The notes: generated by a model from the sequence alone, not told the origin. A stretch of 14,664 nt of DNA from an uncultured Lachnoclostridium sp. (GCA_902464595.1 CABQJX010000068.1:1-14664); one strand, 5' to 3'. Shown: positions 1 to 7,396, numbered from the stretch's first letter. Numbers and translations are program-made.

Positions 1-530
1 GCATTAAGGCAACGGTCACTTCTACCATGTATGATATGAGCCGTGTAAACGCAAAAGGCTACTTTGATTCCGAGGACACCCCGGATGCGCGCTACGAAAA
101 GAAAAAAGCGCTGAACGCACAGCGGACTGCCGATTATAAAAACGGAAGCTATGAGCTGGGCGGCGGTGTCGTTGATCCCCTTCCAGCGGATGCGCCGTTC
201 TTTGTAAAGGACTATTATGACTATTATAAAACATCCCGTGGATACCATCCCCGTTCTTTGAACTCCAATGGCGGCTGGAATAAAACCGGGTGTATGTCCT
301 TTTTGAACCAGCCGATCCTGGCCTATGCGGATGAAATACGCAGTGCTGTACTGATGATTCACGGCGGGAAAGCGCACTCCTGCTATTTCAGCCGGGATGC
401 CTTTGCAAAACTTCAGGGTGACAATAAGGAACTTATGATTATCCCGGATGCTGTCCATACAGATCTGTATGATCGGATGGATATAATTCCTTTTGAAAAG
501 ATGAAAAAATTCTTTGAAGAAAATCTTTAA
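1..530 (+). CDS. Alpha/beta hydrolase, 3' part (5' end outside window)
   Basis: The reading frame is open from base 3 (IKATVTSTMYDMSRVNAKG) to the TAA at 528-530, so the ATG at 27 is internal and the gene starts before the window. The visible 175 residues look like the C-terminal half of a dienelactone-hydrolase-like or acetylxylan-esterase-like alpha/beta hydrolase. IRSAVLMIHGGKAHSCYFS matches the strand that usually carries the acid residue (family form VHGEKAHSRYFS), and IPDAVHTDLYDR carries the expected catalytic histidine. The nucleophile-elbow serine would lie upstream and is not seen. No signal peptide can be judged. The substrate is unknown; members of this group are soluble esterases or hydrolases. 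No terminator was recognised after it. Confidence 0.8.
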   Translation, partial: IKATVTSTMYDMSRVNAKGYFDSEDTPDARYEKKKALNAQRTADYKNGSYELGGGVVDPLPADAPFFVKDYYDYYKTSRGYHPRSLNSNGGWNKTGCMSFLNQPILAYADEIRSAVLMIHGGKAHSCYFSRDAFAKLQGDNKELMIIPDAVHTDLYDRMDIIPFEKMKKFFEENL

Positions 531-646
531 TTGAAAAACCGGATAATAAACAGAAAACGAACTCCGAAGAGCCTGTAATCCAAGTGGTACGATCAGCCAT
601 GCCGCCCTGCGACAATTAAAATACTTTCTTATGAGTGCACGCCTGG

Positions 647-675
647 TTGCGCGGGGCTTCTGTTTTTGGTAAAAT
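647..675 (+). promoter_or_regulatory. Candidate promoter of the HAD phosphatase gene
   Basis: TTGCGC at 647-652 and TAAAAT at 670-675 are separated by 17 bp, and TG at 667-668 makes an extended -10. It lies about 45 bp upstream of the chosen start at 719. Read by eye only. Confidence 0.5.
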
Positions 676-718
676 AGGTCTTGCATGCGGAATGAAAGAA
701 ATACAGGAGAATATGGCG

Positions 719-1528
719 ATGGATTACAGAATGATTGTATTAGATTTAGACGGAACGCTGACAAACCGGGATAAGATCATTACGCCCAGGACAAAGAGTG
801 CGCTTATGAGGGCCCAGGAAAAAGGCTACATTGTAGTGCTGGCCTCCGGACGACCAACAGCCGGGGTAGAGCCTTTAGCAAGAGAATTGGAATTAGAGCG
901 GTTTGGAAGCTATATCCTGTCCTACAACGGGGGAATGATCATAAACTGTGGAACTGGCGAGATCGTGTTCTCCTCCCTGATCCCCAGGGAGGCAAATAAA
1001 AAGATTATTGGCCTGGCCCGTGAACACAGGGTGGACATCCTGACTTATGAGGGGGAGGAGATCATTACCAATAACCGGGAGTGTCCTTATGCCCAGATCG
1101 AATCAAGGATCAACCATCTGCCTCTGCGCCAGGTAGAGAATATGGAACAGTACATGGATTTTGCAGTTCCCAAGTTTCTTATGCTGGAAGATGGGGACTA
1201 TATGGTGACGGTGGAGCCCAAGGTGAAGGCAGCTATGGGACGGGATTTTTCTGTGTATCGGTCAGAACCATATTTTTTGGAGATCATGCCAAAGGGCATT
1301 GACAAGGCATTATCCCTGGCACGGCTTCTGGAGAAGATCGGCCTTACAAAAGACCAGATGATCGCCTGCGGCGACGGATATAACGATCTGACGATGATTC
1401 AATATGCAGGATGGGGAGTGGCTATGGAGAACGCGGTCCTTCCGGTGAAAAATGGGGCGGATTATATTACTTCCTCCAACGACGAGGATGGAGTGGGGCT
1501 GGTAGTGGAAAAATTTATGCTTTCTTAA
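719..1528 (+). CDS. Cof-type HAD-IIB family hydrolase (sugar-phosphate phosphatase-like)
   Basis: A 269-residue haloacid dehalogenase-superfamily phosphatase with a C2 cap. Seen: motif I VLDLDGTLTN with nucleophile D9 and acid/base D11, motif II SGRP near residue 42, the conserved lysine K196 in KGIDKALSLARLLE, and motif IV GDGYNDLTMI (218-227) binding Mg2+. GVAMENA follows, as is usual in the Cof/YidA group. The substrate is probably a sugar phosphate or another small phosphate ester, but it cannot be read from the sequence. ATG 719 was chosen because AGGAG at 705-709 is 9 nt upstream. ATG 713 is only 3 nt from that site, and the far-upstream ATG 635 adds non-homologous residues and overlaps the promoter. 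It appears to be a single-gene unit; the next gene has its own promoter. Confidence 0.9.
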   Translation: MDYRMIVLDLDGTLTNRDKIITPRTKSALMRAQEKGYIVVLASGRPTAGVEPLARELELERFGSYILSYNGGMIINCGTGEIVFSSLIPREANKKIIGLAREHRVDILTYEGEEIITNNRECPYAQIESRINHLPLRQVENMEQYMDFAVPKFLMLEDGDYMVTVEPKVKAAMGRDFSVYRSEPYFLEIMPKGIDKALSLARLLEKIGLTKDQMIACGDGYNDLTMIQYAGWGVAMENAVLPVKNGADYITSSNDEDGVGLVVEKFMLS

Positions 1529-1538
1529 TATTCATGTA

Positions 1539-1567
1539 TGGACTTTCAAACTTTAATATGTTAAAAT
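1539..1567 (+). promoter_or_regulatory. Candidate promoter of the TrpR-like gene
   Basis: TGGACT at 1539-1544 and TAAAAT at 1562-1567 are separated by 17 bp. The predicted transcription start (about 1574) falls inside the perfect inverted repeat at 1572-1598. The -35 is weak, so the call is tentative. Confidence 0.4.
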
Positions 1568-1571
1568 GGTT

Positions 1572-1598
1572 AAGTATAGGAAATGTTTTCCTATACTT
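1572..1598 (+). promoter_or_regulatory. Perfect 12-bp inverted repeat, candidate operator
   Basis: AAGTATAGGAAA (1572-1583), loop TGT, TTTCCTATACTT (1587-1598). No T-run follows, so it is a poor intrinsic terminator for the HAD gene. Its place at the predicted start site of the TrpR-like gene suits a repressor-binding site or a 5' leader hairpin. Confidence 0.45.
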
Positions 1599-1659
1599 GT
1601 GATCATAATAGACTGCGGTTGGGGAAGGCCGCATAATGTATAAGGAGAGAGACCAGGAT

Positions 1660-1977
1660 ATGAATAAAAAAATTAAAACAGAAGCGGTAGATCATCTTTT
1701 TGATGCCATACTGACCTTAAAAAATCCCGATGAGTGTTATAAGTTTTTTGAGGACGTATGCACCATCAATGAGCTGTTGTCCTTGTCCCAGCGCTATGAG
1801 GTGGCAAAGATGCTGAGGGAGGGGAAAACATATCTGGAAATTGCAGAGAAGACGGGGGCCTCCACTGCAACGATCAGCCGTGTAAACCGTTCTTTAAATT
1901 ATGGAAGCGACGGATATGACATGGTATTTTCTAGACTGCCGGGAATCCTCAAGGAAACAGGGGAAAGCGATCAATAA
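1660..1977 (+). CDS. YerC/YecD family TrpR-related protein
   Basis: A 105-residue DNA-binding protein of the family that resembles the tryptophan repressor fold. The N-terminal helix region (KTEAVDHLFDAILTLKNPDE) and FFEDVCTINELLSLSQRYEV are family hallmarks. A helix-turn-helix occupies about residues 56-79 (KTYLEIAEKTGASTATISRV). ATG 1660 was chosen over the in-frame ATG 1636 because the family starts here and AAGGAGA lies at 1642-1648. The regulon of YerC proteins is not established, and nothing here shows tryptophan control. Upstream there is a promoter-like sequence and a perfect palindrome, which would fit autoregulation. It is convergent with the DUF1836 gene and shares the terminator at 2042-2089. 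Confidence 0.88.
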   Translation: MNKKIKTEAVDHLFDAILTLKNPDECYKFFEDVCTINELLSLSQRYEVAKMLREGKTYLEIAEKTGASTATISRVNRSLNYGSDGYDMVFSRLPGILKETGESDQ

Positions 1978-2041
1978 AATAATAAGCAGAATAATCGGTA
2001 AGATAATAAGCAAACCGATCAGTAAACCAATAAGAAAAACA

Positions 2042-2089
2042 AAAAAGCTGTGCTGAAAGGAAGAATTTTCTGTTTCAGCACAGCTTTTT
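2042..2089. terminator. Bidirectional intrinsic terminator
   Basis: AAAAAGCTGTGCTGAAA (2042-2058) and TTTCAGCACAGCTTTTT (2073-2089) are perfect complements with a 14-nt loop. The T and A runs serve both the TrpR-like gene from the left and the DUF1836 gene from the right, whose stop codon overlaps base 2089. Confidence 0.9.
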
Positions 2090-2694
2090 CAGTTGGAAGA
2101 TTCTTCTCTCAGCTGATCCGCTATCATTTCGATCAGCTGGGTTTTCAGATAGACATCAAAGGACAGCTCGCATATAAAAGAAAAGAGCCTTAGATATTCC
2201 TTGTCCTCATCTTCTATGTCAGATGAATCAAAAGTATGGGAGGATCTGGAAAATTTTGCAGTCAGATCTTCTTTCAGGCGTGCCATTTCTTCTTTTTCCA
2301 GGGTAAATACTTCATTATAAATATCTTCCAGGGATAAAGCGGAGGAAGAACCGGAAAAATGTTTTTCTGTGATGGGGCGGAAAAGTTCTTCAATGTCGCT
2401 GAAGGAGAGGAAATTTTTGAAATAGTAAATAAATACCAAAAGAAGCATGTGGTTTTTGGTGTATTTCTTCTTTACCGGCGGCGGAAGGAGATTATTTTTT
2501 GCATAATTGTTGATCATAGTTTTTGTCAGAATCTTATCTCCCGGACGCCTTAGGGTATTCTTCAAATGGCTGTCCATAAAAGAAGTTACCTGATCCATAT
2601 ACAGGTCGATATTGGGGATCTCTTCTGCCTTTATATGGGAAAGGTTCTCCAGATAAGAAAGCAGATCCTGCAGCCGTTCTTCATTTGTCCTCAT
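2089..2694 (-). CDS. DUF1836 domain-containing protein (MerR-like HTH)
   Basis: A 201-residue protein of the DUF1836 family, common in Clostridia and Bacilli and described as having a MerR-like winged helix. The diagnostic stretch is KILTKTMINNYAKNNLLPPP followed by VKKKYTKNHMLLLVFIYYFK, with the N-terminal IPNIDLYMDQVTSFMDSHL. The C-terminal half is acidic and probably helical. ATG 2694 was preferred to the in-frame GTG at 2703: AGAGGTG (complement of 2701-2707) sits 6 nt before the ATG but overlaps the GTG. A near-consensus promoter with a palindrome in its spacer lies just upstream, suggesting self-regulation. Target genes are unknown. Confidence 0.88.
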   Translation of the reverse strand: MRTNEERLQDLLSYLENLSHIKAEEIPNIDLYMDQVTSFMDSHLKNTLRRPGDKILTKTMINNYAKNNLLPPPVKKKYTKNHMLLLVFIYYFKNFLSFSDIEELFRPITEKHFSGSSSALSLEDIYNEVFTLEKEEMARLKEDLTAKFSRSSHTFDSSDIEDEDKEYLRLFSFICELSFDVYLKTQLIEMIADQLREESSN

Positions 2695-2733
2695 TTGGTT
2701 CACCTCTGTTATTAAAATTACATTGATACTATT

Positions 2734-2762
2734 ATTATATAGTATTCAATACTAGATGACAA
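2734..2762 (-). promoter_or_regulatory. Promoter of the DUF1836 gene with palindrome in the spacer
   Basis: On the minus strand, TTGTCA (2757-2762), a 17-bp spacer and TATAAT (2734-2739). The palindrome TAGTATT-C-AATACTA (2740-2754) fills almost the whole spacer, which is where MerR-type regulators bind. Confidence 0.75.
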
Positions 2763-2937
2763 GAAGGATTTTTACGGGGCTGCTGCCCTGTGAAGATTCA
2801 GATAGGAAGACGATGGTGAATGTAAGCTTTCAACGTATTTTTCTGCCTGGATCGGAAGTTTCGACCAGAAAATGCGGAAACTCAAGGAAGGGAAAGCTTG
2901 ACAGAAAACAGCGGAAACATGGGAGAGACACAAGGTA
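2763..2937. other. Non-coding stretch with nested inverted repeats
   Basis: The gap between the DUF1836 gene and pcrA (2695-3005) is about 310 bp. Apart from the two promoters I see no gene. An 87-codon open frame from 2756 has no ribosome binding site and no family resemblance, and it overlaps pcrA. AAGCTTTC (2824-2831) and GAAAGCTT (2892-2899) are inverted, with TTTTCTG/CAGAAAA nested inside, so the transcript could fold. No promoter that would express it was found. Confidence 0.35.
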
Positions 2938-2966
2938 TTGCAGGATAGCAGGAGGAATGATATACT
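2938..2966 (+). promoter_or_regulatory. Promoter of pcrA
   Basis: TTGCAG (2938-2943), a 17-bp spacer and TATACT (2961-2966), with TG at 2958-2959 giving an extended -10. About 33 nt of leader would precede ATG 3006. Confidence 0.65.
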
Positions 2967-3005
2967 GTATGGACAAGAAATGCAGGAAAAGGCGGTACAT
3001 AATTT

Positions 3006-5345
3006 ATGAGTATTTATGATACATTAAATCCCATGCAGAAGGAGGCTGTTTTTCACACAGAGGGGCCTCTCCTTATATTGGCCGGGGCTGGATCGGGCAA
3101 AACGCGGGTGCTGACCCACCGGGTAGCGTATCTGATCCAGGAAAAACAGGTCAATCCGTGGAATATCCTGGCCATCACCTTTACCAATAAGGCAGCGGGA
3201 GAGATGCGGGAGAGAGTGGATCAGCTGGTGGATTTCGGTGCAGACAGCATATGGGTCAGCACGTTCCATTCCTCCTGTGTCCGGATCCTTCGCAGGCATA
3301 TTACTTACCTGGGATACGATACCAATTTTTCCATCTACGACAGCGATGACCAAAAGACGCTGATGAAGCAGATTTTTAAGTCCATGGACATTGACACAAG
3401 ACAGTTTAAGGAACGTTCTGTTTTGGGCATGATTTCTTCGGCAAAGGATAAGCTGATAGGGCCGGAGGAATATCTTTTGAATGCAGGTGAGGATTTCAGG
3501 CAGAAAAAGGTGGGGGAGATTTACCGGGAATACCAGCGCCGGTTAAAGAATAACAATGCCCTTGACTTTGACGACCTGATTGTCAAGACAGTAGAGCTGT
3601 TTCAGAATAACAGTGAGGTGCTCAATTATTATCAGGATCGCTTCCGTTACATTATGGTAGACGAATATCAGGATACCAATATGGCTCAGTTCCGGTTGGT
3701 AAGCCTTCTCGCTTCTAAATACAAAAATCTTTGTGTAGTAGGAGACGACGACCAGTCCATTTATCGTTTCCGTGGGGCAGACATTGAAAATATTTTAAGT
3801 TTTGAGGAAGTATTTCCCGGGGCAAAGGTGATCAAGCTGGAGCAGAATTACCGTTCTACTCAGAGCATTCTTAATGCGGCCAATCATGTGATCAAGCATA
3901 ACCGGGGCAGGAAGGACAAGACATTATGGACCGCCAACGGCCAGGGAGAAACCATCCGTTTCCGACAGTTCGGCACAGCCAAGGAGGAAGCGGATTTTGT
4001 GGCCAGGCAGATTAAAAACAGCGGTTTTTCCTATCAGGATCAGGCAGTCCTTTACCGTACCAATGCCCAGTCACGTCTGATCGAGGAGCGGTGTATTTTT
4101 TATAATGTTCCCTATCGTCTGGTGGGTGGGGTGAATTTCTACCAGCGCAAGGAAATCAAGGATATTCTGGCTTATTTAAAAACCATTGCCAACGGAGTGG
4201 ACGATCTGGCGGTGCTTCGTATTATCAATGTGCCTAAGAGGGGGATCGGAGCCACGACTATGGGAAAGGTGACGATCTTCGCATCGGAGCATGGGCTCAG
4301 CGTATACGAGGCGTTAAAGGAGATCCATCAGGTTCCTGGAGCGGGGAAGGCAGCTCAGAAGATCCGGAAATTTGTGGAGCAGATGGAGGAGTTCCGCCGA
4401 TTCAGCCAGGATGGAGGGGGATCCATAAAAGAGCTGATACAGAGGATCTTAGAGGAGACTGGATACAAAAATGAGCTGGAGGAGGAGGGGGAAGTAGAGG
4501 CCCAATCCCGTTTGGAGAATATTGAGGAGCTGATCAATAAAGCGGCAAGCTATGAGCAGGAGAGCGAAGAGCCCTCATTAGGGGAGTTTTTGGAGCAGGT
4601 TGCCCTGGTAGCAGATATTGACCGTATAGATGAAAGGGAAGACAGGGTAACTCTTATGACCCTTCACAGTGCAAAGGGCTTAGAGTTCCCCAAGGTTTAC
4701 CTGACTGGCATGGAGGACGGGCTTTTCCCAAGCTCTATGTCCATCTTTTCTGATGATCCCATGGATTTGGAAGAGGAACGGCGTCTCTGCTATGTGGGCA
4801 TTACCCGGGCGAAAAAGGAGCTGGTGTTGACCAGCGCCAGGCAGAGAATGGTCAATGGGGATACGAGATACTGTAGACCAAGCCGGTTTCTGGAGGAAAT
4901 CCCAGAGGAATATCTGGAAGAAGATCGGCTGGAACCGGTTTTGGGGGCTGGAAAAGAAGCTCTGGGAGGATCAGGTGGAAAGAAAGGAGGATTTGCAGGA
5001 ACCGGCTTTGGAGCAGGAACAGCCGGAGGCGGTTTTGGAAGCAAAGGCTTTGGAAATAGTGGCTTTGGAAATAGCGGATTTGAAAATAACAGTTTTAATA
5101 CCTCCAGTCTTCCCTGGAATCAACCGGCCTCCAGATCTGGCCCATCCTTTGGAAAGGCATTTACGGTGCAGAAGGCTGCCTGTCTGGATTACGGCGAGGG
5201 AGACCGGGTCCGCCATATGAAATTCGGCGAAGGAACCGTCAAGGCAATTGTGGACGGAGGAAAGGATTACGAGGTCACCGTTGTCTTTGACACAGTGGGA
5301 CAGAAAAAGATGTTTGCCTCCTTTGCAAAGCTTCAGAAAATATAG
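3006..5345 (+). CDS. pcrA: ATP-dependent DNA helicase PcrA/UvrD
   Basis: A 779-residue SF1A 3'-5' helicase for repair, replication restart and removal of RecA filaments. All motifs are present: Q-motif LNPMQKEAV (7-15), Walker A AGAGSGKT (26-33), Walker B VDEYQD (218-223), motif III GDDDQSIYRFRGA (246-258), motif IV QNYRST (280-285), motif V LMTLHSAKG (550-558) and motif VI CYVGITRAKK (595-604). The C-terminal Tudor-like module (about 725-779, GEGDRVRHMKFGEGTV) is the RNA-polymerase-binding part in PcrA proteins. The protein is longer than the usual roughly 730 residues because of a Gly/Phe-rich linker (about 654-700) built partly from 5-residue GFGNS-type repeats. ATG 3006 is supported by a purine-rich site at 2984-2992 and by the canonical N-terminus. 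Confidence 0.97.
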   Translation: MSIYDTLNPMQKEAVFHTEGPLLILAGAGSGKTRVLTHRVAYLIQEKQVNPWNILAITFTNKAAGEMRERVDQLVDFGADSIWVSTFHSSCVRILRRHITYLGYDTNFSIYDSDDQKTLMKQIFKSMDIDTRQFKERSVLGMISSAKDKLIGPEEYLLNAGEDFRQKKVGEIYREYQRRLKNNNALDFDDLIVKTVELFQNNSEVLNYYQDRFRYIMVDEYQDTNMAQFRLVSLLASKYKNLCVVGDDDQSIYRFRGADIENILSFEEVFPGAKVIKLEQNYRSTQSILNAANHVIKHNRGRKDKTLWTANGQGETIRFRQFGTAKEEADFVARQIKNSGFSYQDQAVLYRTNAQSRLIEERCIFYNVPYRLVGGVNFYQRKEIKDILAYLKTIANGVDDLAVLRIINVPKRGIGATTMGKVTIFASEHGLSVYEALKEIHQVPGAGKAAQKIRKFVEQMEEFRRFSQDGGGSIKELIQRILEETGYKNELEEEGEVEAQSRLENIEELINKAASYEQESEEPSLGEFLEQVALVADIDRIDEREDRVTLMTLHSAKGLEFPKVYLTGMEDGLFPSSMSIFSDDPMDLEEERRLCYVGITRAKKELVLTSARQRMVNGDTRYCRPSRFLEEIPEEYLEEDRLEPVLGAGKEALGGSGGKKGGFAGTGFGAGTAGGGFGSKGFGNSGFGNSGFENNSFNTSSLPWNQPASRSGPSFGKAFTVQKAACLDYGEGDRVRHMKFGEGTVKAIVDGGKDYEVTVVFDTVGQKKMFASFAKLQKI
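5031..5090 (+). repeat. 15-bp tandem repeats encoding the GFGNS-type linker of PcrA
   Basis: Four in-frame units: GGTTTTGGAAGCAAA, GGCTTTGGAAATAGT, GGCTTTGGAAATAGC, GGATTTGAAAATAAC. They encode GFGSK-GFGNS-GFGNS-GFENN, with SFNTS following as a further degenerate unit. The two central copies differ by one base, which suggests recent slippage expansion. Confidence 0.85.
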
Positions 5346-5366
5346 GAAAAATTTGCACAAATTGGG

Positions 5367-5412
5367 ATAGTAAAACAGGCGGATCCATGATATACTATAG
5401 TAAAACAGGCGG
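5367..5412 (+). repeat. 16-bp direct repeat upstream of the small membrane protein gene
   Basis: ATAGTAAAACAGGCGG occurs at 5367-5382 and again at 5397-5412, a 30-bp period. The copies flank the extended -10 at 5388-5396, so they could be paired regulator sites or a small local duplication. Confidence 0.6.
5388..5396 (+). promoter_or_regulatory. Extended -10 element for the small membrane protein gene
   Basis: TGATATACT is a TGn-extended -10 hexamer, identical to the one in the pcrA promoter. No good -35 lies 17 bp upstream (TAGTAA), which extended -10 promoters tolerate. Confidence 0.45.
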
Positions 5413-5452
5413 GCATAACCCTTGCCTGCGGATCAGAAAGGACGTGGATGGG

Positions 5453-5770
5453 ATGAACCGATTTGACAGAGACCGATTTGACCAGTTTGGAAAAGAGGCT
5501 TTGAGCCGTGTGGAGGAATTGATGAATACAAGCAAGATTAACGAGCTGCTTCACAAAAGGGAAGAAGACGAGAAAAAGAGAAATTGTATTCTCTGGGTTT
5601 TAGCCATCATAGGAGCCGTAGCAGCGGTAGCTGGTATTGCATACGCAGTATACCGTTTCTTTACTCCTGACTATCTTGAGGATTTTGAGGATGATTTCGA
5701 TGACGACTTTGACGATGATTTCTTTGAGGATGAGGAGCCTGAGAGAAAGCCAGCGGACAAAGCAGAGTAG
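5453..5770 (+). CDS. Small single-pass membrane protein with acidic C-terminus
   Basis: A 105-residue protein. ATG 5453 was chosen because AGAAAGGA (5435-5442) is 10 nt upstream; a longer in-frame start at 5387 overlaps the promoter and direct repeats. Residues 1-42 are charged and helical (FGKEALSRVEELMNTSKINE). Residues 46-69 form one transmembrane helix (CILWVLAIIGAVAAVAGIAY). Residues 74-95 are almost all Asp/Glu/Phe (DDFDDDFDDDFFEDEE). A short N-terminal region with a following membrane anchor and an acidic tail is a recurrent small protein type in Lachnospiraceae. I do not recognise a named function. A strong hairpin follows at 5851-5873, so it is probably a single-gene transcript. Confidence 0.8.
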   Translation: MNRFDRDRFDQFGKEALSRVEELMNTSKINELLHKREEDEKKRNCILWVLAIIGAVAAVAGIAYAVYRFFTPDYLEDFEDDFDDDFDDDFFEDEEPERKPADKAE

Positions 5771-5850
5771 GCATAAGAGGACGGGTTTCTTATAAAAAAG
5801 GGAAACATATGCCGCAGCATATTGGCGCGGTATATATATGGTTGATCGTG

Positions 5851-5873
5851 GGGCCGCCGCAAAAGGGCGGCCC
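5851..5873 (+). terminator. GC-rich hairpin, probable terminator
   Basis: GGGCCGCC (5851-5858) pairs with GGCGGCCC (5866-5873) around a 7-nt loop, followed by the moderately T-rich TGATTTATT. It ends the small membrane protein transcript; the T-run is weaker than ideal. Confidence 0.65.
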
Positions 5874-5929
5874 TGATTTATTGTAAGGGCGTTGTAAAAA
5901 AGGAACTGCTATAATTAGCTGCTGCAAAG

Positions 5930-5992
5930 AACCGTTATAATCAAATAACTGTACAATCAAATAGATACAGCAAGTAACTGTTACAATCAAAT
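5930..5992 (+). repeat. Three direct repeats in the rlmD leader
   Basis: AACCGTTATAATCAAAT (5930-5946), AACTGTACAATCAAAT (5947-5962) and AACTGTTACAATCAAAT (5976-5992). The first two abut and the third follows after 13 bp, ending 15 bp before the rlmD start. Function is unknown. The first copy contains a TATAAT, but no matching -35 was found. Confidence 0.6.
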
Positions 5993-6007
5993 GAGAATGG
6001 AGATTAT

Positions 6008-7396
6008 ATGAAAAAAGGCGATATTTACGAGGGAATCGTAGAGACTATTGATTTTCCAAATAAAGGTATCTTACATATAGAGGGAGAGCGGGTAGTGGTA
6101 AAAAACCCCATACCAGGCCAGAAGATCCGGTGTGTGATCACAAAGAAAAGAAAGGGGAAGGCAGAGGCAAGAGCACTTGAAATCATGGAGCACTCTCCTG
6201 CAGAACGGCCGGAGGAAGCCTGCCCTCATTTTGGGGTTTGCGGGGGATGCGTATACCAAAGCCTGCCCTACGAAGAACAGCTGAAGATCAAGGAACAGCA
6301 GGTGAGGGAGCTGCTTGATGGCGTGGTGGATCGGGAAGCTTATGAATTTCTCCCAATTAAAGGAAGTCCCTTATCAAAAGGGTATCGGAACAAGATGGAA
6401 TTTTCCTTTGGGGATGAATATAAAGACGGCCCTCTGGCTTTGGGAATGCATAAGAGAGGAAGCTTTTATGATATTGTGACAACTCCTCAGTGCCAGATCG
6501 TCCATCCGGACTTCTGTGAGATACTGGAAGCTACCAGATCCTACTTTGCACAGTTAGGGACGCCATTTTATAAGAAGCTTTCACATCAGGGGTATCTGCG
6601 CCACCTTTTGGTTCGCCGGGCAGTGAAGACAGGGGAAATCCTGGTGGATTTAGTGACCAGCACCCAGAGGGAATGTTTTGGTGAAAAGAGGGAGGAGGAA
6701 ATCCTGGAGCATTGGAAGGAAATTCTTCTCTCCCTGCCATTGAAGGGGAGGTTGGCAGGCATCCTTCACACAGAAAATGATTCTCTGGCCGATGTGGTTC
6801 AAAGTGATGCCACTTCTATTTTATACGGACAGGATTATTTTTACGAGGAGCTTTTGGGGCTGCGGTTTAGAATTTCCCCCTTCTCCTTCTTCCAAACCAA
6901 TTCTCTGGGGGCTGAGGTACTCTATGATACGGCCCGCAGCTTTGTGGGGGAGACTAAGGATAAGGTGGTGTTCGATCTTTACAGCGGAACTGGAACCATC
7001 GCACAGATCCTGGCTCCTGTGGCAAAGAAGGTAGTAGGTGTAGAGATCGTAGAGGAGGCGGTGGAGGCCGCAAAAGTCAACGCCAGCTTAAACGGCCTGG
7101 ATAACTGTGAATTTTGGGCCGGAGATGTTTTAAAGGTGATCGATGAGGTCTCCGACAAACCGGATCTTATTGTGGTAGATCCCCCAAGAGATGGGATCCA
7201 TCCCAAGGCTTTGGGAAAGATCATTGATTTCCAGGTGGATCGTATGGTTTATATTTCCTGTAAGCCAACCAGCCTTGTGCGGGATCTGGCCGTGCTTCTG
7301 GAGCGGGGATACCGGGTGGAAAAGGTGTGCGCAGTAGACATGTTCCCGGCGACAGCCGGAATCGAAACAGTCTGCCTGCTGTCCCGCGTAAAATAA
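6008..7396 (+). CDS. rlmD: 23S rRNA (uracil-C5)-methyltransferase RlmD/RlmCD (TrmA/RumA family)
   Basis: A 462-residue SAM-dependent enzyme that makes 5-methyluridine in 23S rRNA. In Gram-positives one such enzyme can serve both sites (RlmCD); which applies here is not visible. Seen: an N-terminal TRAM domain (about 1-60); the cysteines for a 4Fe-4S cluster at C72, C78, C81 (CPHFGVCGGC) and C162 (TTPQCQIV); the SAM motif FDLYSGTGT (323-329); VVDPPRDG (D391); the catalytic nucleophile C418 in YISCKPTSL; and the general base E453 in AGIETVCLL. ATG 6008 has GGAG at 5999-6002. The last 27 bp double as a phage attachment site, so the final codons (CLLSRVK) may have been supplied by the element, with the protein unchanged. 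Confidence 0.95.
   Translation: MKKGDIYEGIVETIDFPNKGILHIEGERVVVKNPIPGQKIRCVITKKRKGKAEARALEIMEHSPAERPEEACPHFGVCGGCVYQSLPYEEQLKIKEQQVRELLDGVVDREAYEFLPIKGSPLSKGYRNKMEFSFGDEYKDGPLALGMHKRGSFYDIVTTPQCQIVHPDFCEILEATRSYFAQLGTPFYKKLSHQGYLRHLLVRRAVKTGEILVDLVTSTQRECFGEKREEEILEHWKEILLSLPLKGRLAGILHTENDSLADVVQSDATSILYGQDYFYEELLGLRFRISPFSFFQTNSLGAEVLYDTARSFVGETKDKVVFDLYSGTGTIAQILAPVAKKVVGVEIVEEAVEAAKVNASLNGLDNCEFWAGDVLKVIDEVSDKPDLIVVDPPRDGIHPKALGKIIDFQVDRMVYISCKPTSLVRDLAVLLERGYRVEKVCAVDMFPATAGIETVCLLSRVK
7370..7396 (+). repeat. attL: 3' end of rlmD, repeated at attR
   Basis: GTCTGCCTGCTGTCCCG (7370-7386) is identical to 9195-9211. The next 10 bp match except for C/T and A/G at two third-codon positions, so both copies encode CLLSRVK plus stop. 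A duplicated gene 3' end flanking phage genes is the classic footprint of tyrosine-integrase insertion. The 3' end of rumA/rlmD genes is a known integration hotspot in Firmicutes. Confidence 0.85.

Noticed and set aside
2756..3019. 87-codon plus-strand frame before pcrA
   Set aside because: It contains the pcrA promoter, overlaps the pcrA start and has no ribosome site; its residues look random and basic.
4971..5360. 129-codon minus-strand frame over the 3' end of pcrA
   Set aside because: It is a shadow of the repeat-rich PcrA linker and Tudor module, with no ribosome site or family resemblance.
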